Source of the DNA: CAG-217 sp963642245
Lineage (GTDB): Bacteria; Bacillota; Clostridia; Oscillospirales; Acutalibacteraceae
Direction of reading: 5' to 3'
Assembly: GCA_963642245.1 (NCBI GenBank)
Contig: CAVIFY010000007.1
Location: 7,057-71,056, forward strand
Length of the DNA: 64,000 nucleotides
A program made the translations under genes and the position numbers. Under the pieces are notes generated by a model, which made no database searches, was not told the origin of the DNA, and saw only the letters and a program-made list of their open reading frames with translations. Below are positions 8,392 through 16,561 of the stretch, piece by piece. The first letter of the stretch is position 1. Every line of letters begins with the position of its first letter.

Positions 8392-8650
8392 CTTTCAGCT
8401 CCGCCTCCATACGGTCATAGACCGCGTCGGAGATGGTCACCTCCAGCGCCCGCTCAAAGGCCCGCTTCTTCCGCGCCTTTTGCAGGCAGGCAGGATCGTG
8501 GCACACATAGGCGCCCCGCCCGGCCATCTTGCCGGTGAGATCCAGCTGCACATCCCCCTGGGGGGTGCGCACCACCCGCACCAGGTCGCGCTTGTCAAAC
8601 CGTCCGCCGCAACCGGCGCACATACGCACAGGCACTTTCTTTGGTTTCAT
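8384..8650 (-). CDS. rnpM: YlxR/RnpM family RNA-binding protein (DUF448)
   Basis: An 88-residue YlxR-type protein with the family signature PVRMCAGCGGRFDKRDLVRVVR and GRGAYVCHDPACLQKA. The two cysteine pairs (CAGC and C..C) may bind a metal. In Bacillus this protein binds RNase P RNA and modulates its activity, hence the name RnpM. It sits directly after nusA and overlaps ylxQ, the standard Firmicutes order. Confidence 0.93.
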   Translation of the reverse strand: MKPKKVPVRMCAGCGGRFDKRDLVRVVRTPQGDVQLDLTGKMAGRGAYVCHDPACLQKARKKRAFERALEVTISDAVYDRMEAELKDE

Positions 8651-8680
8651 CTTTCCGCCTCCCTGTTTGCAGGCAGCCGC

Positions 8681-9739
8681 TTACTGCTGCGTGCCGTCGT
8701 AAAAGCCGGACTCCGGCTTAATGTCGATCTTCCAGCCGGTGAGTTTGGCAGCCAGGCGCACATTCTGCCCCTTGTTGCCGATGGCCAGGCTCAGCTGATC
8801 GTCCGGCACGGTGGCACGGCAGCTTCTGGCTTCCTCATCCAGAATCTCTACTCCCACCACATCGGCCGGCGCCAAAGCGGCGGCAATGTAGGTGGGCACA
8901 TCGTCGTTATACTTCACAATGTCGATCTTCTCGCCACCCAGAGCGTCCACAATGTTGGACACACGCTGGCCGCGGGGGCCAATGCAGGCGCCCACCGGAT
9001 CCACATCTTCCTCTTTGCTGAACACGGCGATCTTGGTACGGGAGCCGGCCTCACGAGAGACAGACTTAATCTCGATGGTACCGTCAAAGATCTCCGGCAC
9101 CTCCTGCTCAAACAGGCGGCGCACCAGACCCGGGTGGGTACGGCTGATCATAATTTTGGGACCCTTGCTGCCGTCTTTCACATCCACAACAAAGATCTTG
9201 ATCAGGCTGTTCTCTACCAGCTCCTCGCCGGGCACCTGCTCGGCCTTAGGCAGCACAGCCTCGTTCTTGCCGATCTCCAGGGTGGCATTGCCGGTGACCG
9301 GGTCTACCCGCAGCACCTTGGCGGAGATCAGCTCCTGGTTCTTGCTCTGGAACTCCTCCATCAGCTTGCCGCGCTCCGCCTCGCGAATGCCCTGGCGGAT
9401 CACATGCTTGGCGGTCTGGGCGATAATGCGGCCGAACTCCTTGGTTTTCAGCGGAATGTCAATGGTCTTGCCCACCTTGGCGCTCTTCTTGATGGCCTGG
9501 GCCTCTTCCAAAGTCAGATCCGTGTCCGGGTCCTCCACTTCCTCTACCACATTCTTGGTCACATACACCTTAAAGCGCTGCTTTTCCGGGTCAATGTCAC
9601 AGTGGACAATGTCCTTGCCGTTGTAGTCGTGCTTGGCAGCCACGACGATGGCGGCAGAAATTTTCTCATACAGGTAATCCTCCGGGATCCCCTTCTCCTG
9701 CGCCAGCATTTGCACTGCGTCAAATAATTCCTTACTCAT
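8681..9739 (-). CDS. nusA: Transcription termination/antitermination factor NusA
   Basis: A 352-residue NusA, the short Gram-positive form without C-terminal acidic repeats. The N-terminal RNAP-binding domain (1-125) is followed by an S1 domain (about 130-200) and KH1 with ACIGPRGQRVSNIVDALGGEKIDIV. KH2 contains LAIGNKGQNVRLAAKLTGWKIDI. It controls pausing and intrinsic termination. It is 18 nt downstream of rimP. A terminator-like hairpin in the operon leader could let NusA regulate its own operon (inferred). Confidence 0.98.
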   Translation of the reverse strand: MSKELFDAVQMLAQEKGIPEDYLYEKISAAIVVAAKHDYNGKDIVHCDIDPEKQRFKVYVTKNVVEEVEDPDTDLTLEEAQAIKKSAKVGKTIDIPLKTKEFGRIIAQTAKHVIRQGIREAERGKLMEEFQSKNQELISAKVLRVDPVTGNATLEIGKNEAVLPKAEQVPGEELVENSLIKIFVVDVKDGSKGPKIMISRTHPGLVRRLFEQEVPEIFDGTIEIKSVSREAGSRTKIAVFSKEEDVDPVGACIGPRGQRVSNIVDALGGEKIDIVKYNDDVPTYIAAALAPADVVGVEILDEEARSCRATVPDDQLSLAIGNKGQNVRLAAKLTGWKIDIKPESGFYDGTQQ

Positions 9740-9757
9740 TTTCCGATCACCTTTCCT

Positions 9758-10255
9758 TTATTCCTGAAAATCCTGTTCAAAGTCTGCTATATTAAAATCG
9801 TCCAACTTCACAAAGGCTGTGTCCTTCTTTTGCACACACAGCGCCTGGCCGGAAGTTAGGCGAACGGTTATCTCGCCGTTATTATATTGCTCCAGCGTGC
9901 CGGAGAAATCCCGCGCCCCGTCTACCGGGCGAATGGTGCGCACCAGCACCGGCGCGCCGATATACTGCAAAAAGTGGCTGTCCTGCACCAGCTCCCGCTC
10001 AATACCGGGAGAGCTGACCTCCAGGGTGTAGGCCTCCTTGATGGGGTCCTCCCTGTCCAGCGGCTCCTGGAGCGCCCGGCTCATGGCCACGCAGTCGTCC
10101 ATACTCACGCCGCCGTCCTTGTCAATAAACACCCGCAGATAGTGCTGGGTGCCCTCCTTTACGAACCGCACATCCCAGAGCGAAAGCCCCAGCTCGGCCG
10201 CAATAGGGGCGCACAGCGCCTGCACACGGGATACCACATTTCCCTTGCCTGCCAA
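9758..10255 (-). CDS. rimP: Ribosome maturation factor RimP
   Basis: A 165-residue RimP (YlxS/YhbC). N-terminal domain: GLSLWDVRFVKEGTQHYLRVFIDKDGGVSMDDC. The central LEVSSPGIERELVQDSHF motif is family-diagnostic, followed by an SH3-like C-terminal domain. It is needed for 30S maturation. The start is a TTG at 10255, placed 7 nt after GGAGG; no in-frame ATG fits. It is the first gene of the ten-gene rimP-HAD operon. Confidence 0.96.
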   Translation of the reverse strand: MAGKGNVVSRVQALCAPIAAELGLSLWDVRFVKEGTQHYLRVFIDKDGGVSMDDCVAMSRALQEPLDREDPIKEAYTLEVSSPGIERELVQDSHFLQYIGAPVLVRTIRPVDGARDFSGTLEQYNNGEITVRLTSGQALCVQKKDTAFVKLDDFNIADFEQDFQE

Positions 10256-10279
10256 TGAAAAACCTCCCTACAAAAACAG

Positions 10280-10305
10280 GAGAGCGGTCCCCGGGGACCA
10301 CTCTC
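10280..10305 (-). promoter_or_regulatory. Terminator-like hairpin in the rimP-nusA operon leader
   Basis: Two 11-nt arms (10280-10290 and 10295-10305) pair with one mismatch around a CCGG loop. On the minus strand the hairpin is followed 2 nt later by GTTTTTG and then the rimP Shine-Dalgarno. It lies between the probable promoter and rimP, so it could attenuate the operon. Confidence 0.65.
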
Positions 10306-10333
10306 ACTGAAAAACTTACAACTTACCGATAAC

Positions 10334-10362
10334 TATAATAGCATATTATAATCAGATGTCAA
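10334..10362 (-). promoter_or_regulatory. Probable promoter of the rimP-nusA-infB operon
   Basis: A consensus TTGACA (10357-10362) is followed after 17 nt by ATTATA (10334-10339) or after 19 nt by TATAGT. The -35 is strong and the -10 is ambiguous. It lies 80-100 nt upstream of rimP. Confidence 0.6.
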
Positions 10363-11612
10363 GCCTTTTTTCCGTCTGTGGAGAGCGGGTGCACAAACAG
10401 GCCGCTAAGCAGCTTTGGCTCAAACCAGGTGGACTTGGGGGGCATCATCCGCCCGGCGTCCGCCACCGCCATCAGTTCCGCAATGGTGGTGGGATAGAGG
10501 GAGAACGCCAACTTCATATCCGTTTTGGCCCGCTTTTCCAGCGCCCGCACCCCATGAATACCGCCTACAAAGTCGATCCGCGGGTCCGTCTTTGGGTCGC
10601 TGATACCCAAAATGGGCGCCAACAGATTGTCTTGCAGCAGCGACACATCCAGGGCGCCTACCGGGTCCTCCGGCACCAGCGCCGGCTTGATCTGCAAGGT
10701 GTACCACTCCCGGTCCACCACCATACCAAAGGTGCCCTTTTGCTCCGGCTCCACCGGCGCATCGCTGTGCTTTACGATAAACCGCCGCTCGATCTGGGAG
10801 ATCAGCGCGTCCGGCGACAGGCCGTTTAAGTCCCGCACCACCCGGTTGTAAGGCAAAATTTCCAATTCGCTGTCCGGGAACGCTACCGCCAGGAAGAAGT
10901 TAAATTCTTCCTGCCCGGTATAGTTCGGCTGGACCTCTCGCCGCTTTAGCCCCACCTTCACCGCAGAGGCGCAGCGGTGGTGACCGTCGGCAATATACAG
11001 CGCCGGAATGGCACCGAACAGCCCTTGCAGCCTGGCGCACAGGGGCGCGCTGTCCACCACCCACACGGTCTGCTGCACATTGTCCTGGCTAAAATCATAC
11101 ACCGGGGCGTGCTCGCTCATCCAGGTAGACAGGGCCAGCTCCACCGCCGGGGAACGGCGATAGGTCAGGAAGATGGGGCCGGTGTTGGCGTCGCAGGTGT
11201 CCACATGGCGGATCCGGTCCGCCTCCTTGGCAGCCAGGGTGTGCTCGTGCTGTTTGATCACGCCGTTTAAGTAATCGTCCACCCCGGCGCAGCCCACCAG
11301 CCCCACCTGGGCGCGGCCGTTCATCACCTGCTTGTAAATATAAAAGCAAGGGGCAGGGTCCTGCACCAGCGCGCCGGTATGCTCCAGCGCCAGCAGGTTC
11401 TCCCGGGCTTTTTCATACACCGCCGGGCTGTACGGGTCCGTCTCCGGCGGCAGGTCGATCTCTGCCTTATCCACATGCAAAAAGGACAGTGAATTGCCCG
11501 CTGCCCGCTCCCGCGCCTGGGCGGCGGTCAACACATCATAGGGCGGCGCCGGGATCAGCGCCTGGTAATCCGGCAGCGGACGGTAGGCCCGAAACGGACG
11601 AAATACAGCCAT
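10359..11612 (-). CDS. DUF1015 family protein
   Basis: A 417-residue DUF1015 protein. Family blocks include FRAYRPLPDYQALIPAPPYDVL at the N-terminus, the central QHEHTLAAKEADRIRHVDTCDANTGPIFLTY and the highly conserved YIADGHHRCASAV. The biochemical role of the family is unknown; in other genomes members sit near serine or one-carbon genes. The ATG at 11612 follows AGGAGGGG, and the open frame upstream has no ribosome site. It stands alone between the coaX terminator and the rimP promoter. Confidence 0.9.
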   Translation of the reverse strand: MAVFRPFRAYRPLPDYQALIPAPPYDVLTAAQARERAAGNSLSFLHVDKAEIDLPPETDPYSPAVYEKARENLLALEHTGALVQDPAPCFYIYKQVMNGRAQVGLVGCAGVDDYLNGVIKQHEHTLAAKEADRIRHVDTCDANTGPIFLTYRRSPAVELALSTWMSEHAPVYDFSQDNVQQTVWVVDSAPLCARLQGLFGAIPALYIADGHHRCASAVKVGLKRREVQPNYTGQEEFNFFLAVAFPDSELEILPYNRVVRDLNGLSPDALISQIERRFIVKHSDAPVEPEQKGTFGMVVDREWYTLQIKPALVPEDPVGALDVSLLQDNLLAPILGISDPKTDPRIDFVGGIHGVRALEKRAKTDMKLAFSLYPTTIAELMAVADAGRMMPPKSTWFEPKLLSGLFVHPLSTDGKKA

Positions 11613-11663
11613 AATACCCCTCCTTTGGGTTCTCTTTTCCACTGTATTGTATGCAGTTCCATA

Positions 11664-11692
11664 CAAAAAAGCGCACAGGTCACCCTGTGCGC
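11664..11692 (-). terminator. Terminator after coaX
   Basis: A 9-bp perfect stem (GCGCACAGG, 11671-11679, with 11684-11692) on the minus strand is followed by TTTTTT, 6 nt after the coaX stop. Confidence 0.88.
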
Positions 11693-11697
11693 CGCTT

Positions 11698-12465
11698 TTA
11701 TTTTTGATTTTTTTGGTACACGATCCGCAGACCGTCCAGCAGCAGATCCCGATCCACCACAGCGTCCACGGTGCAGTATTTGGCAATGGCCGTGCCCAGC
11801 CCGCCGGTGATCACCACCGTAGCCGGTTGGCCCAGCTCCTGCTGAAAGCGCGCCACCATACCGTCGATCATGGCGGCGGTACCGTACACGGTGCCGGAGC
11901 GCATACAGTCCACCGTGTTGGTGGAGATGGCTCTCTCCGGCGCTGCAATGTCGATCTGGGGCAGCTGGGCCGTGCCGGTAGCCAGCGCGCCCAGGGCGGT
12001 CTTGACCCCGCAGAGAATGGCCCCGCCGATAAAGCTGCCGTTCTTGTCAATAACAGAAGCGGTAGTGGCAGTGCCCAGGTCAAACAGGATAATGGGCGTG
12101 GGGTACTTGGCAATGGCCGCCACGGCGCCCACCACCATATCCGCACCCAGCTCGCCCGGGTTATCGGTCTTGATATTCAGCCCGGTTTTGACCCCGGGAC
12201 CCACTAAGATCGGCGCTTTGCCGGTGACCAGCACCACGGCCTTGGAGATGGTGCGTGCCAGGGGCGGCACCACCGTAGCCAGCACGGCGCCCTCCAGAGC
12301 GGACGGCTCCAGGTGCATTAGATCCAGCACGCTGTGCAGCTTGATGGCATACTCCTCCGCCGTCTCGTTACTGCTGGTAGACAGGCGGTATTTGTCCACA
12401 ATGGTATCGCCCTCGATAAAGCCCATTACAATATTGGTATTGCCCACATCAATGGCCAGGATCAT
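11698..12465 (-). CDS. coaX: Type III pantothenate kinase
   Basis: A 255-residue CoaX of the acetate kinase/Hsp70 (ASKHA) superfamily. It has the phosphate 1 motif DVGNTNIVMG (residues 6-15), GADM (substrate/dimer site), FDLGTATTASVID (phosphate 2) and VITGGLG (adenosine motif). It phosphorylates pantothenate in the first step of CoA synthesis and, unlike CoaA, is usually not inhibited by CoA. It follows an ECF S-component by 18 nt, which suggests uptake and phosphorylation of pantothenate by one operon. Confidence 0.97.
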   Translation of the reverse strand: MILAIDVGNTNIVMGFIEGDTIVDKYRLSTSSNETAEEYAIKLHSVLDLMHLEPSALEGAVLATVVPPLARTISKAVVLVTGKAPILVGPGVKTGLNIKTDNPGELGADMVVGAVAAIAKYPTPIILFDLGTATTASVIDKNGSFIGGAILCGVKTALGALATGTAQLPQIDIAAPERAISTNTVDCMRSGTVYGTAAMIDGMVARFQQELGQPATVVITGGLGTAIAKYCTVDAVVDRDLLLDGLRIVYQKNQK

Positions 12466-12483
12466 AGCCGCACCTTCTTCCTT

Positions 12484-13050
12484 TTAGCTTAACTGCTTTT
12501 TGCTGATATTCACCAGCCGCACGATCACAGGACTGAGCACCACATTCACAGCCAATTCCACCACAAAGTTCAGCCCCACAAAGCCGGTGATCATAAAAAT
12601 GAACGCGTTGGCGCCCCCTGCATTCTGCAAGATCCAGTCAAAGAAAAACAACCGGCAACCCAGCAGGAAGATCCCGGTATTCACCACCGGGCACACCACA
12701 GCGGCACAGACCACAGCGGCGTACTTATGCTTCTTACTCAGCGCCCGATACACCAGCCCGGACAGCGCCCCGGCCAAAATACCCTTGGCCATAACCGTTA
12801 AAATGGTGCCCACAATGCTCATATTCAGGAACAAAGCGGTATCCGGTTGGCACAGCACCACCACGGCGAACACACCGCCCAACCAGGCACCGGCGCCTAC
12901 GCCGTAAAGAGCAGCGCCCACAACGATGGGAATGAGCACCAGAGAGATGGACACGGTGCCAAACTTGATAAACGAGCCCAGCAGCTGCAATACCACTACC
13001 AGGGCCGTCAGCAGACCTACGCCTGCGATCTTTTTTGCGTTCACTTTCAT
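12484..13050 (-). CDS. panT: ECF transporter S-component, probably for pantothenate
   Basis: A 188-residue membrane protein with about six hydrophobic segments (for example VGLLTALVVVLQLLG, VSISLVLIPIVVGAALYG, FIFMITGFVGLNFVVEL). This is the pattern of ECF substrate-capture subunits, which borrow a shared EcfAA'T module encoded elsewhere. The pantothenate assignment rests on the adjacent coaX and on similarity of layout to PanT, not on a diagnostic residue. The ATG at 13050 sits 9 nt from AAGGA; an in-frame TTG 6 nt upstream is also possible. Confidence 0.75.
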   Translation of the reverse strand: MKVNAKKIAGVGLLTALVVVLQLLGSFIKFGTVSISLVLIPIVVGAALYGVGAGAWLGGVFAVVVLCQPDTALFLNMSIVGTILTVMAKGILAGALSGLVYRALSKKHKYAAVVCAAVVCPVVNTGIFLLGCRLFFFDWILQNAGGANAFIFMITGFVGLNFVVELAVNVVLSPVIVRLVNISKKQLS

Positions 13051-13151
13051 ATTCAATTTTCCTTTCTGCTACTGTTCCAAGCCGCGCACCACGCAAACCG
13101 TGCGCCGCCCCGAGAAAGTTCGTTTTTTCTCTACGGATACAATGCGCCCCC

Positions 13152-13180
13152 ATTATAGCCTATTCCCCGGCAAATGTAAA
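13152..13180 (-). promoter_or_regulatory. SigmaA promoter of the ECF S-component-coaX operon
   Basis: TTTACA (13175-13180) and TATAAT (13152-13157) on the minus strand, 17 nt apart. The roughly 95-nt leader contains a small GCGCAC/GTGCGC hairpin (about 13081-13104). Confidence 0.8.
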
Positions 13181-13198
13181 GAGACTTTTTGGGCAGAA

Positions 13199-13369
13199 AA
13201 TCCCCCCTGCGGCTACGCCGCTTCCACCGAACCGGTGCCCGTCCCCTCTGTCGCTACGCGACATCTCCCCGCACTGCGGGGAGTCACCCTTTACAAGGGA
13301 GGCAAAAAGGTTACAAAATCTAAGCCCCCCTTGCAAAGGGGGGAAAGCGGCGCAGCCGCAGGGGGGATT
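13199..13369. repeat. Palindromic dispersed repeat with 25-nt terminal inverted arms
   Basis: The arms at 13199-13223 and 13345-13369 are inverted copies differing at one base. Inside are a perfect CTCCCCGC/GCGGGGAG hairpin (13265-13283) and a CCCCCC/GGGGGG hairpin (13325-13343). Positions 13230-13279 recur at 63951-64000 with one difference in 50 nt. It has no transposase and is noncoding. With its promoter and terminator neighbours it accounts for the 13051-13453 gap between genes. Confidence 0.8.
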
Positions 13370-13405
13370 GGCCGTAGGCGGTGGAGGGATTGTTCACCGC
13401 CACTA

Positions 13406-13443
13406 TGCAAAAAGCGCACACGGCCGAGACCGGGTGCGCTTTG
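13406..13443 (-). terminator. Terminator after the cytidylate-kinase-like gene
   Basis: The AAAGCGCAC/GTGCGCTTT stem with a CGG/CCG inner extension is followed by TTTTT on the minus strand. It lies about 10 nt beyond the stop codon at 13454. Confidence 0.8.
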
Positions 13444-13453
13444 CTGTACCGAT

Positions 13454-14065
13454 TTACTTGTTTTTCTCCTGCACCACCCGGGTGATGATCTCCACGCACC
13501 CCTCCGGGGTCAGGCGGCCGGAGTCCAGGGACAGATCGTAATTGTGCACATCGCCCCACTCCCGGCCGGTATAATGCCGGTAGTTGAGGGCGCGCTTTTT
13601 GTCCTTCTCCGCCAGGCGCTTGGCCGGCGGCTTATCCGTCTCGCCGTAGAGCAGCACAATGCGCTTGGCCCGGTACTCCTTACCGGCGTGGACAAACACA
13701 TTGAGCACATCGTCCCGGTCCTCCAAAATATAGTCCGCACAGCGGCCCACGATCACGCAGTTGCCCTTTTCCGCCAGATCCAGAATGACCTTGCGCTGCA
13801 CCGTCCACAGATAATCGGACGGAGACAGGCCGTTCATCACCTCCGGCGAACCCACGGAGGAAAAGGCGTAGGCCAGTCGGCTCTTGCTGGAGGAATACTC
13901 GCCGGTCTCCTCAATATAGCGCTCGGCAAAGCCGGTTTTCTCCGCCACCTGGCGCACCAGCTCCTGGTCGTAATAATCCCAGCCCAGCGCCGCCGCAACG
14001 GCCTTGCCTACGGAGCGCCCGCCGGAGCCGAACTCTCGACCAATGGTAATTACTTTTACAGACAT
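13454..14065 (-). CDS. Cytidylate kinase-like family protein
   Basis: A 203-residue P-loop protein of the AAA_26/Cytidylate_kin2 family. The N-terminal nucleotide-binding loop is ITIGREFGSGGRSVGKAVA; VIVGRCADYIL in the middle and RALNYRHYTGREWGD towards the C-terminus are family blocks. It is related to Cmk, but family members are common stand-alone proteins in Clostridia with no proven substrate. The ATG at 14065 has a GGGGG stretch upstream. A TATACT -10 near 14122 suggests its own promoter. It directly follows the phage island on the same strand. Confidence 0.88.
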   Translation of the reverse strand: MSVKVITIGREFGSGGRSVGKAVAAALGWDYYDQELVRQVAEKTGFAERYIEETGEYSSSKSRLAYAFSSVGSPEVMNGLSPSDYLWTVQRKVILDLAEKGNCVIVGRCADYILEDRDDVLNVFVHAGKEYRAKRIVLLYGETDKPPAKRLAEKDKKRALNYRHYTGREWGDVHNYDLSLDSGRLTPEGCVEIITRVVQEKNK

Positions 14066-14160
14066 GGTAAAGCCCCCTTGCCCGGCGCTGCAAAATTGGG
14101 TACACGGCACCGAGTCTATATTCAGTATAGCACACCGGCGCCAAAAAGAAAAGAGGGTCT

Positions 14161-14637
14161 TTACCGAAAAAACAACACGGCGTAGGTGGTGCCGTTCTGA
14201 TTTAAGCAGGCATACTCCTGGCCGGTCACCGGCGACACAGACTGGTTCACCGTCAGGGTCTTGTCGTCCAGCGCCATACCGATGGTGCCGCGGGTCTGGC
14301 TGGCAAAGGCCACATAATGGTAGTTGGCGCTGCTGGAGAATTTGCACACAGAGGGCGCCATACCGTCTGCAAACACAATGGCAAAGCGGGGACGGAAGGG
14401 GCTGGGGATCTCCACCGTGCGGGTGGCCTGGCCGTTGCCGAAATAATTGTAATAGTAGAACGGCAGCCCCCACAGGTCCCGCTCCGCCTGGGTGATATGC
14501 ACCGTGGTGTTGCCGGTGTGGTTGCCAAAGGCCTGGTCGATCCGCTGGTTGTCCGTGTTAAAATCCTCCCGCTGGGGCACATCGGTGCCCACCCAGTCGT
14601 TCAGCTTTAAGTTGGTGGTTTTGTTGGTACTGCTCAT
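14161..14637 (-). CDS. Phage tail fibre-like protein
   Basis: A 158-residue protein. The N-terminus (TNLKLNDWVGTDVPQREDFN, then IDQAFGNH) is a common baseplate-attachment motif in Firmicutes tail fibres. The C-terminal 100 residues are beta-rich and could be the binding head. It is the last gene of the phage island, 1 nt after the gpI-like gene. It is much shorter than usual phage fibres and no chaperone gene follows. Confidence 0.75.
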   Translation of the reverse strand: MSSTNKTTNLKLNDWVGTDVPQREDFNTDNQRIDQAFGNHTGNTTVHITQAERDLWGLPFYYYNYFGNGQATRTVEIPSPFRPRFAIVFADGMAPSVCKFSSSANYHYVAFASQTRGTIGMALDDKTLTVNQSVSPVTGQEYACLNQNGTTYAVLFFR

Positions 14638-14638
14638 A

Positions 14639-15187
14639 TTACTCCTCCGTATCTAAAATATCAAAGGGCAGCGCCGCCCGGTCAAAGGCGGCATAGGGCA
14701 CTGCGTCTGCGTCCAGCGCGTCCCAGGTGCGCCCGCTGCCCGACAAATGGGCATAGAGAAAGGGCGGCACCCAGTCCCGCAGCAGGCGGCCCAAGTTGGC
14801 CCGCCCGGCGGCAGGGATCACCAGTTCCAGATCGCCGTCCCGGCAGGCATAGGCAGCGTCTGCGCCACACAGGTCGCTGAGCGCCTGCTGAAAGCCCTCT
14901 AAAGAAAAATCGCCCCAGGGCATTTGCCGCCGTGCCAGCAGCTTTTGGCGGGTCTCTTGCTGCGTATCTCCCGGCAGCAGACCGCGGACCGTCAGCCAGC
15001 GCCAAAGATCTTCTCCCGCCGCAGTGGCGGCAAAGGCGCCCTCCCGGGTAGCCGTCAGTTGGTCATAGACCAGCGCGATCCCCGCCGTATAGCCCCGCAG
15101 CTCGCCGTCGATCACCGTGCCCGGCCCGGGGTCAAAGCCCTCTGCCCGGGCCAGCGCCTGCAAGCGACCCAGCACCGTCTCAAACAT
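14639..15187 (-). CDS. Baseplate protein, gpI/XkdU-like (DUF2313)
   Basis: A 182-residue protein in the position of P2 gpI / PBSX XkdU, after baseplate J and before the fibre. Visible features are the N-terminal helical MFETVLGRLQALARAEG, LVYDQLTATREGAFAATAAGEDLWRWLTVRGL (which resembles the family block for assembly of peripheral baseplate) and an acidic C-terminus. It overlaps the J gene by 8 nt. The assignment is from position and size together with a weak motif match. Confidence 0.75.
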   Translation of the reverse strand: MFETVLGRLQALARAEGFDPGPGTVIDGELRGYTAGIALVYDQLTATREGAFAATAAGEDLWRWLTVRGLLPGDTQQETRQKLLARRQMPWGDFSLEGFQQALSDLCGADAAYACRDGDLELVIPAAGRANLGRLLRDWVPPFLYAHLSGSGRTWDALDADAVPYAAFDRAALPFDILDTEE

Positions 15188-16250
15188 AGCAGGTCACCTC
15201 CACCGCCGTGACCTCCAGGTACGCGCCGGTGCTGCAAGGGATCACGCCGCCCTTCTCGCCGGCTGCGTGCACCTCCGGGGTGCCGCACAGACCGTCCGTT
15301 TGCAGCTCTGCCGCCAGGGCGGACGGGTTCAGACTGCCGCCGATCACCCGGGCGGAGCACAGTTCTTCCAACTGGCTCTCCAGCGCAGATTTTACCGTCG
15401 CCGGGTCCGCACCGGAAAGGATCTGTGCCGAGCACACCAGCTGTACCGGTTGAATATCCGCCTCCTGCACATCAATAAAGCACCCGGCCAGGGTGAGAAT
15501 ATCCAGTTTTTCCGTCACTGCCAGGCGCAGTTCATCGTCCACCTGGCCCTGGCGGCTGCGCACATACACCGTAACGATATAGTCGGAACCGCCGGGGCAC
15601 ACCTTGCAGGACAGCACCTGATCCAGCTGCTCCACCGCTGCCCCCAGGCAGGCGGTGTTCACCCCATTGGGCGGCACCTGCTGCACCCGGCAGATCCTTT
15701 GGCGCAGGGCAGTGTCCGTCTCCACCGCCGTGCCGCCCCAAAACCAGTCGGCATTGGTCACCCCGCTGATCCCTGCCGGGGGATTGACCATCACGGTAAT
15801 GCGCCCCGGCTCCACATTATGGGCCGTGGTCTTGCCCAGGGAGACAGCGGGCACATCTACCGCCAACTCTCCGGCGGGAATGGTAGCCGCCCGGGTGGTG
15901 GCGAACTGCAAATAAGGCCGCCCTGCCACAGAGCACACCGTGTCTGCCGGTACGGTCACCGCCGTCTCCGCCGCTTGGGCCAGGGAGAAAGTCAGCACCC
16001 CGGTGGCGGCAGAAGCGCCCTTGCGCTGCAAGCCCACATCCGCCGCGTGCCGGTCCAGGTCCTCGCCCCGGGCCGTGTCGGCAAACACCTGGCTTTGCAC
16101 ATGATCGCCAAACACCGACAGGGCATACACCTCCGTAGCCACACTGCGAAAGCGGGCGTCCAGCTCCGGCAAATCCTCCGGTTTTTCGCCGCAGGCGTCA
16201 AAAAAAGCCGCCCGCATTTTGTCCGTTATTTCCTGATAGGTCGCTCTCAT
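15180..16250 (-). CDS. Baseplate J-like protein
   Basis: A 356-residue gpJ/XkdT family protein that forms the baseplate wedge. Typical blocks are AFFDACGEKPEDLPELDARFRSVATEVYAL near the N-terminus and GEDLDRHAADVGLQRKGASAATGVLTF. In the middle are TVPADTVCSVAGRPYLQFATT and PAGISGVTNADWFWGGTAVETDTALRQRI. Length and order (gp25-like, J, I) match contractile-tail baseplates. It overlaps the upstream gene by 4 nt (ATGA). Confidence 0.92.
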   Translation of the reverse strand: MRATYQEITDKMRAAFFDACGEKPEDLPELDARFRSVATEVYALSVFGDHVQSQVFADTARGEDLDRHAADVGLQRKGASAATGVLTFSLAQAAETAVTVPADTVCSVAGRPYLQFATTRAATIPAGELAVDVPAVSLGKTTAHNVEPGRITVMVNPPAGISGVTNADWFWGGTAVETDTALRQRICRVQQVPPNGVNTACLGAAVEQLDQVLSCKVCPGGSDYIVTVYVRSRQGQVDDELRLAVTEKLDILTLAGCFIDVQEADIQPVQLVCSAQILSGADPATVKSALESQLEELCSARVIGGSLNPSALAAELQTDGLCGTPEVHAAGEKGGVIPCSTGAYLEVTAVEVTCYV

Positions 16251-16561
16251 AGATCGACCGTCACCTCCCGTTCTTCCTCACGCACCCACAGCCGAAAGAC
16301 CGCGCTGCCGTCTGCGGTGCGCACCCCCAGCACCAGCACGCCGGGCACATCACAGACTGCCCGGCGACCCAGCGCCAGCAGTTCATCCGGCAGCAGATCT
16401 GCGCCACAGCCGCCCACTCCGCCTACCGGCCGGGGATAATAGCCCTGCCGGGGCAGCGCCAGCAGCAGGCGCAAGGACTGCACCAGATCCTCCGGTGTGT
16501 CCAGCCGCCGGGGGGTGTGGTCCGTGACCACATAATCGCCGTTTTCCACTGCATAGATCAA
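16247..16561 (-). CDS. Baseplate wedge protein, gp25/XkdS-like
   Basis: A 104-residue protein immediately before baseplate J, the usual place of gp25/XkdS (DUF2634 or GPW_gp25). It contains TPEDLVQSLRLLLALPRQGYYP and a beta-rich C-terminal half (VPGVLVLGVRT, VFRLWVREEEREVTVDL) as seen in such wedge proteins. The start is TTG at 16561, overlapping the upstream TGA by 3 nt (TTGA). Confidence 0.7.
   Translation of the reverse strand: MIYAVENGDYVVTDHTPRRLDTPEDLVQSLRLLLALPRQGYYPRPVGGVGGCGADLLPDELLALGRRAVCDVPGVLVLGVRTADGSAVFRLWVREEEREVTVDL

Noticed and set aside
12926..14185. Plus-strand open frames across the palindromic repeat at 13199-13369.
   Set aside because: They arise from repeat DNA and the antisense of the kinase gene. 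Such repeat-derived peptides are often mis-annotated as hypothetical proteins.
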